A DNA stretch of 64,000 nucleotides, taken from assembly GCF_040730185.1 (NCBI RefSeq), contig NZ_CP160402.1, forward strand, positions 6,758,001 through 6,822,000, given 5' to 3'. The translations under genes and the position numbers were made by a program. The notes under the pieces are model-generated. The model saw only the letters and a program-made list of their open reading frames with translations. It was not told the DNA's origin and made no database searches. Positions 59,862 through 64,000 of this stretch are shown in pieces (within the stretch, counting starts at the first letter, position 1; each line of letters begins with the position of its first letter). This DNA comes from Streptomyces sp. Je 1-332 (lineage in GTDB: Bacteria > Actinomycetota > Actinomycetes > Streptomycetales > Streptomycetaceae).

Positions 59862-61730
59862 ATGGCACGTGCAGTCGGGATCGACCTCGGTACGACGAAC
59901 TCAGTGGTGGCGGTACTGGAGGGCGGTGATCCCACGGTCGTCGCCAACGCGGAGGGGGCGCGCACCACGCCTTCGGTCATCGCCTTCGCGAAGAACGGCG
60001 ACGTACTCGTCGGAGAGGTCGCCAAGCGGCAGGCGGTCACGAACGTGGAGCGCACCGCACGCTCCGTCAAACGCCATATGGGCGACGGGAGTTGGCGCTT
60101 CCCGGAGGGCGGGTCCGTGGACGGCACGCGGTACACCGCGCAGGAGCTGTCGGCCCGCGTCCTGCAGAAGCTCAAGCGCGACGCCGAGTCCTACCTGGGC
60201 GAGGACGTCACGGACGCGGTCGTCACCGTGCCCGCCTACTTCGACGACACGCAGCGCCAGGCCACCAAGGAAGCCGGCGAGATCGCGGGCCTGAACGTCC
60301 TCCGCATCATCAACGAACCCACGGCCGCGGCCCTCGCGTACGGCCTGGACAAGGGCGACGACCAGACGGTCCTCGTCTTCGACCTCGGCGGCGGCACCTT
60401 CGACGTCTCGCTCCTGGAGATGGGCGACGGCGTCATCGAGGTCAAGGCCACCAACGGCGACACACAGCTGGGCGGCGACGACTGGGACCAGCGCATCGTC
60501 GAGTACCTGGTACGGCAGTTCAAGAACGCGTACGGGGTGGACCTCGGCAAGGACAAGATGGCGGTGCAACGGCTGCGGGAGGGCGCCGAGAAGGCCAAGA
60601 TCGAGCTGTCGTCGTCGAGCGAGACGGACATCAACCTGCCGTACGTGACGGCGTCGGCGGACGGCCCCCTGCACCTGGCGGAGAAGCTGACCCGCGCCCA
60701 GTTCCAGGAGCTGACGGCGGACCTGCTGGAACGCTGCCGCGGTCCCTTCCACCAGGCGGTGAAGGACGCGGGCATCAAGATCTCGGCCATCGACCACGTG
60801 ATCCTGGTGGGCGGCTCGACACGCATGCCGGCGGTCACCGAACTGGTCAAGGAACTCACCGGGAGCGAGCCGCACAAGGGGGTCAACCCGGACGAGGTGG
60901 TGGCGCTCGGCGCGGCACTCCAGGCCGGTGTGATCAGGGGTGACGTCAAGGACGTCCTGCTCCTGGACGTGACGCCGCTGTCCCTGGGGATCGAGACCAA
61001 GGGCGGCATCATGACCAAGCTCATCGAGCGCAACACGACCATCCCCACCCGGCGTTCGGAGACCTTCTCGACCGCCGAGGACAACCAGCCGTCGGTCGGC
61101 ATCCAGGTCTTCCAGGGGGAGCGGGAGATCGCGGCGTACAACAAGAGGCTGGGTGTCTTCGATCTGACCGGACTGCCCCCTGCGCCGCGCGGTGTGCCCA
61201 AGATCGAGGTGACCTTCGACATCGACGCCAACGGCATCATGCACGTCTCCGCCAAGGACGAGGCGACGGGGCGCGAGCAGCGCATGACGGTCACGGGCGG
61301 CTCCGCCCTGCCCAAGGACGACATCAACCGCATGGTGCGCGAGGCCGAGGAGCACGCGGAGGAGGACCGCAAGCGGCGCGACGCCGCCGAGACCCGCAAC
61401 CAGGCGGAGCAGCTCGTCTATCAGACGGAGCGTTTCCTGCGGGAGAACGAGGAGCGGATTCCCGCGGAGACCCGAACCGAAGTGGAAGCGGCGGCCACGG
61501 AGTTGAAGGACCTGTTGAAGAACAGGGCCGACGACACGGCGGCGCTGCGCGCGGGCGCGGAGAAGCTGGCCTCGGTGAGCCAGCGGATGGGCCAGGCCAT
61601 GTACGAGAGTTCTGGCGCGGGCGCCCAGGAGCAGGCGGCGCCGGGGTCCACCCCCGAGGAGGGCGTGGTCGACGCGGAGATCGTGGACGACGAGAAGCCG
61701 GGGGCGCAGGGAAAGGGAGGCGAGGGGTAG
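59862..61730 (+). CDS. Hsp70 chaperone, second DnaK
   Basis: 622 aa from the ATG with GGAAGGGA upstream. ATPase signatures: [58 protein letters not shown]; linker [19 protein letters not shown]; substrate domain [21 protein letters not shown]. No grpE, dnaJ or hspR follows, unlike the main dnaK operon, so this is a paralogue. The C-terminal tail is acidic with Gly-rich GKGGEG rather than EEVD-like. Convergent with narI, only 6 nt apart. Confidence 0.9.
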   Translation: MARAVGIDLGTTNSVVAVLEGGDPTVVANAEGARTTPSVIAFAKNGDVLVGEVAKRQAVTNVERTARSVKRHMGDGSWRFPEGGSVDGTRYTAQELSARVLQKLKRDAESYLGEDVTDAVVTVPAYFDDTQRQATKEAGEIAGLNVLRIINEPTAAALAYGLDKGDDQTVLVFDLGGGTFDVSLLEMGDGVIEVKATNGDTQLGGDDWDQRIVEYLVRQFKNAYGVDLGKDKMAVQRLREGAEKAKIELSSSSETDINLPYVTASADGPLHLAEKLTRAQFQELTADLLERCRGPFHQAVKDAGIKISAIDHVILVGGSTRMPAVTELVKELTGSEPHKGVNPDEVVALGAALQAGVIRGDVKDVLLLDVTPLSLGIETKGGIMTKLIERNTTIPTRRSETFSTAEDNQPSVGIQVFQGEREIAAYNKRLGVFDLTGLPPAPRGVPKIEVTFDIDANGIMHVSAKDEATGREQRMTVTGGSALPKDDINRMVREAEEHAEEDRKRRDAAETRNQAEQLVYQTERFLRENEERIPAETRTEVEAAATELKDLLKNRADDTAALRAGAEKLASVSQRMGQAMYESSGAGAQEQAAPGSTPEEGVVDAEIVDDEKPGAQGKGGEG

Positions 61731-61736
61731 CCCACG

Positions 61737-62459
61737 CTAGGACCCCGTCTTCTCCCACCCCCGCCGCTCCGGACGCGGTCCCACCCGGCGGGGGTCCTTG
61801 CTCCGGTAGACCACGTACGGCCGGAACAGATACTGCACCGGCGCGCTGAACATGTGCACGAGCCGCGTGAACGGGATCAGCGCGAACAGCGCCATGCCGA
61901 CCACGGCGTGGATCTGGTACATGACCGGCACCCCCACCATCCGGTCCGTGTCCGGCTGCAGGGTGAACAGGCTGCGGGCCCAAGGCGCCATCGACTCGCG
62001 GTAGTTGTAGCCCTCTCCCGACGCGTGCGTCAGCTTGGCCACCATGCCGAGCACGATCGCCGCGAACAGCACGAGATACATCAGCTTGTCGTTGGCGGTC
62101 GTCGCCCGGAACACCGGCGCGTTCGTGCGCCGCCGGTAGAGCAGCAGCAGGATGCCGAGCACCAGCAGAATCCCCGCCGCCGTGCCGCCGTACAGCGAGA
62201 ACAGGTGGTACGTGTGCTCGCTCACGCCCACCTTCTCCGTCCACGACTCCGGGACGAAGAGCCCCACCAGGTGTCCGACGATCACGAACAGGATCCCGTA
62301 ATGGAACATCGGCGAGGCGATGTTGAGCAGCTTCGACTCGTAGACCTGCGAAGAGCGCGTCGTCCAGCCGAACTTGTCGTAGCGGTAGCGCCACAGGAGG
62401 CCCGCCACAAGGAGGACGAAGGCCACGTACGGGATGACGCCCCACAGCAGCGTTCTCAT
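61737..62459 (-). CDS. narI: Respiratory nitrate reductase gamma subunit
   Basis: 240 aa with five membrane helices. Heme-b histidines are present: MFHYGILFVIVGHLVGLFVP (two) and QIHAVVGMALFALIPFTRLVHMFSAPVQYL (two). It takes electrons from menaquinol and passes them through NarH to NarG. Its ATG overlaps the narJ stop by 1 nt. Last gene of narGHJI. Confidence 0.92.
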   Translation of the reverse strand: MRTLLWGVIPYVAFVLLVAGLLWRYRYDKFGWTTRSSQVYESKLLNIASPMFHYGILFVIVGHLVGLFVPESWTEKVGVSEHTYHLFSLYGGTAAGILLVLGILLLLYRRRTNAPVFRATTANDKLMYLVLFAAIVLGMVAKLTHASGEGYNYRESMAPWARSLFTLQPDTDRMVGVPVMYQIHAVVGMALFALIPFTRLVHMFSAPVQYLFRPYVVYRSKDPRRVGPRPERRGWEKTGS

Positions 62460-63028
62460 CAGTGCTCCCCGATCAGTGCGAAGGGTTCAAGGCCGACGTC
62501 CTCCCGCGGTGGCCCCGACCGGGCAAGCGCCTGTGCCTCGGCCCGGTCCTTCGGCGAGGGGCCGGGCAGCGTCGAACAGACCGCCTGGAGGACGGACGCG
62601 TAGGGCGTGCCGAAGTCGGTGAGGGCAAGCCGCAGCAGCTCAAGGCCCGGTCGATGTTCCTCCAGGAGGACAGGGCCCGCGTGCGCGGAGAACTCCAGGA
62701 CCGCGGGCAGGAAGTCCGGCAGCTCCTCGCCGGTGAACTCCAGGCCGTGCTGCCGGTAGACCTCCTTGAAGCGCACCAGTGCCATGCCGCGCCGCCGCGT
62801 GTCACCGTCGCGCCACCAGCTCAGATAGAGGCTGTGGCGGTTCTTGAAGTCGAAGACCTGGACGTAGTGCGCGGCAAGGTCGGAGGGTTCGGTCGCCGCC
62901 GCGTGCGTCAGGAAGCCCTGCAACTCCGGTGCCGCAGCCGTCAGTTGCGGCAGCAGGCCACGAAACTCCTCGTCCGGGTAGGCCAGGCAGTGCGCGGCTG
63001 CCTGGTAGAGCACGGCGTGGTCGCTCAC
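62459..63028 (-). CDS. narJ: Nitrate reductase molybdenum cofactor assembly chaperone
   Basis: 189 aa from the GTG at 63028, overlapping the narH stop by 4 nt. NarJ/TorD-type helical protein: LAYPDEEFRGLLPQL, HYVQVFDFKNRHSLYLSWWRDGDTRRRG and LPDFLPAVLEF are typical of NarJ. It binds the NarG N-terminus and guides cofactor insertion before NarGH docks on NarI. Confidence 0.92.
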   Translation of the reverse strand: MSDHAVLYQAAAHCLAYPDEEFRGLLPQLTAAAPELQGFLTHAAATEPSDLAAHYVQVFDFKNRHSLYLSWWRDGDTRRRGMALVRFKEVYRQHGLEFTGEELPDFLPAVLEFSAHAGPVLLEEHRPGLELLRLALTDFGTPYASVLQAVCSTLPGPSPKDRAEAQALARSGPPREDVGLEPFALIGEH

Positions 63029-64000
63029 AGAGTGTCCTTGTCGGTCGCGGAGGGCTGCTCGTCGGCGGTCTGCCGGTCCCGCAGGGTGTGGAAGTTCTCG
63101 ATGGTCACGAGCGGCAACTGCTTGCGGCCCGAGTCCTGCCCGAACGGGCCGTCCCCGCCCGCCCCCGGACCGCCCTCGAAGTCGAGGCTGCACGAGTCCG
63201 GCAGCGCGGACTCCTCCAGACGCTGCGCGTCACCGACCGCCGCGGTCGGAATCACGTAACGGTCCTCGTACTTGGCGATGGCGAGCAGCCGGTACATCTC
63301 CTCGATCTCCTGGCCCGACATGCCCACGGCCTCGGCCACCGAACTCTCGGGCCGGTCACCGAGGTTGATGGCCCGCATGTGCGCCCGCATCGCCGCCAGC
63401 TTCTCCAACGAGGCCCGCACCGGGCCCACATCACCGGCCGTGAAGATCTCCGCCAGGTATTCGAGCGGGATGCGCAGGGTGTCGATCGCGCCGAAGAGGT
63501 TGTCCAGGTCCTCGCCGTCGTGCCCGGTCTCGCTCAGCGCGTCCACGACCGGGGAGAGCGGCGGGATGTACCAGACCATCGGCATCGTCCGGTACTCCGG
63601 ATGCAGCGGGAGCGCCACCTTGTACGTGCTGATCAGCGCGTGCACGGGGGAGCGGCGTGCCGCCTCGATCCAGTCGTGGCCGATCCCGGCTCGCTCGGCC
63701 TCGCGCCGCACCTCGGGATCCTCCGGGTCGAGGAAGACCCCCAACTGGGCCTCGTACAGAGCCTTGTCGTCCTGCACGGATGCCGCTTCCGTCACCTTGT
63801 CGGCGTCGTAGAGGATCACGCCGAGGTACCGGAGGCGTCCCACGCACGTCTCCGAGCAGACGGTGGGCAGGCCCACCTCCAGGCGCGGGTAGCACATCGT
63901 GCACTTCTCGGCCTTGCCGGTGCGGTGGTTGAAGTACACCTTCTTGTACGGGCACCCCGTCACGCACTTGCGCCAGCCGCGGCAGCTGTCCTGGTCGACC
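63025..64000 (-). CDS. narH: Respiratory nitrate reductase beta subunit, 5' partial
   Basis: The frame is open to the right edge, so the start is outside the window. The visible 324 residues include iron-sulfur ligands C-x2-W-x2-C-x3-C in CRGWRKCVTGCPYKK and CTMCYPRLEVGLPTVCSETCVGR, as in NarH, where one cluster is 3Fe-4S owing to a Trp. The rest, PSVxTYKVALPLHPEYRTMPMVWYIPPLSP-like, matches NarH. narG should lie beyond 64000. Confidence 0.93.
   Translation of the reverse strand, partial: VDQDSCRGWRKCVTGCPYKKVYFNHRTGKAEKCTMCYPRLEVGLPTVCSETCVGRLRYLGVILYDADKVTEAASVQDDKALYEAQLGVFLDPEDPEVRREAERAGIGHDWIEAARRSPVHALISTYKVALPLHPEYRTMPMVWYIPPLSPVVDALSETGHDGEDLDNLFGAIDTLRIPLEYLAEIFTAGDVGPVRASLEKLAAMRAHMRAINLGDRPESSVAEAVGMSGQEIEEMYRLLAIAKYEDRYVIPTAAVGDAQRLEESALPDSCSLDFEGGPGAGGDGPFGQDSGRKQLPLVTIENFHTLRDRQTADEQPSATDKDTL

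Overview
This is a high-GC chromosomal segment from a Streptomyces-type actinomycete. The evidence is strong G/C third-position bias, frequent GTG starts, many 1-14 nt gene overlaps, an ethylmalonyl-CoA pathway operon beside pssA/psd, SigF/SigB-type sigma factors, Tat-exported enzymes and a NarGHJI-type nitrate reductase. From memory, the ccr-meaA-lyase-hydratase-dehydrogenase-psd-pssA order matches the ccr region of Streptomyces coelicolor. About 56 genes are called, with one insertion sequence, one frameshifted pseudogene and several operators and terminators. No tRNA, rRNA or CRISPR was seen.

Layout. 1-1910: end of a branched-chain amino acid ABC transporter (permease, binding protein). 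1981-3478 (-): phosphatidylserine synthase and decarboxylase, the phosphatidylethanolamine branch. 3648-9741 (-): complete ethylmalonyl-CoA operon (crotonyl-CoA carboxylase/reductase, mutase, lyase, hydratase, dehydrogenase), then a TetR regulator and a double-domain 3-hydroxyacyl-CoA dehydrogenase. Together these turn acetoacetyl-CoA-derived C4 units into glyoxylate and propionyl-CoA. 13.2-23.1 kb: single genes (HEAT-like protein, RidA-like protein, radical SAM, SRPBCC, MFS pump with C-terminal beta-sandwich repeats, PAS-GAF-PP2C-HATPase switch, methyltransferase, TDT transporter). 23.15-28.29 kb: a tight four-hydrolase operon (M55 D-aminopeptidase, M20, S9, S66) suited to peptide or muropeptide breakdown, followed by a secreted S15-like hydrolase.

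30.3-33.3 kb: LapA-like protein, GNAT and DUF5107/TPR protein. 33.36-34.23 kb: an IS5-family element inserted in the stop codon of the next gene. 34.2-39.9 kb (-): two Tat-exported amidohydrolases, a GntR/FCD regulator with a matched pair of GTATAC operators, a VOC protein, a P-loop kinase-like protein and an enolase-superfamily enzyme lacking a metal ligand. Divergent from these are a transketolase and a LigD polymerase-domain protein. 43-49.7 kb: 56-aa membrane protein, methyltransferase, ABC-F ATPase, mycothiol-type DinB-like protein, AraC regulator, CBS protein, sigma factor. 49.6-53.6 kb: broken PAS/GAF gene, an aminotransferase-like protein without its lysine, DedA, MBL hydrolase, and a small resolvase-like protein. 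53.7-59.7 kb: membrane phosphodiesterase, APC permease, a DUF6345 caspase-like protein and OsmC. 59.8-64 kb: a second dnaK with a HAIR-like operator, convergent with narH-narJ-narI.

The most interesting leads are the DUF6345 caspase-like protein with a propeptide-like C-terminal domain, three enzymes whose catalytic residues are gone (aminotransferase, enolase, RidA), the MFS pump with cytoplasmic beta-sandwich repeats, and the GntR operator pair. All function calls come from reading motifs by eye; no database search was possible.
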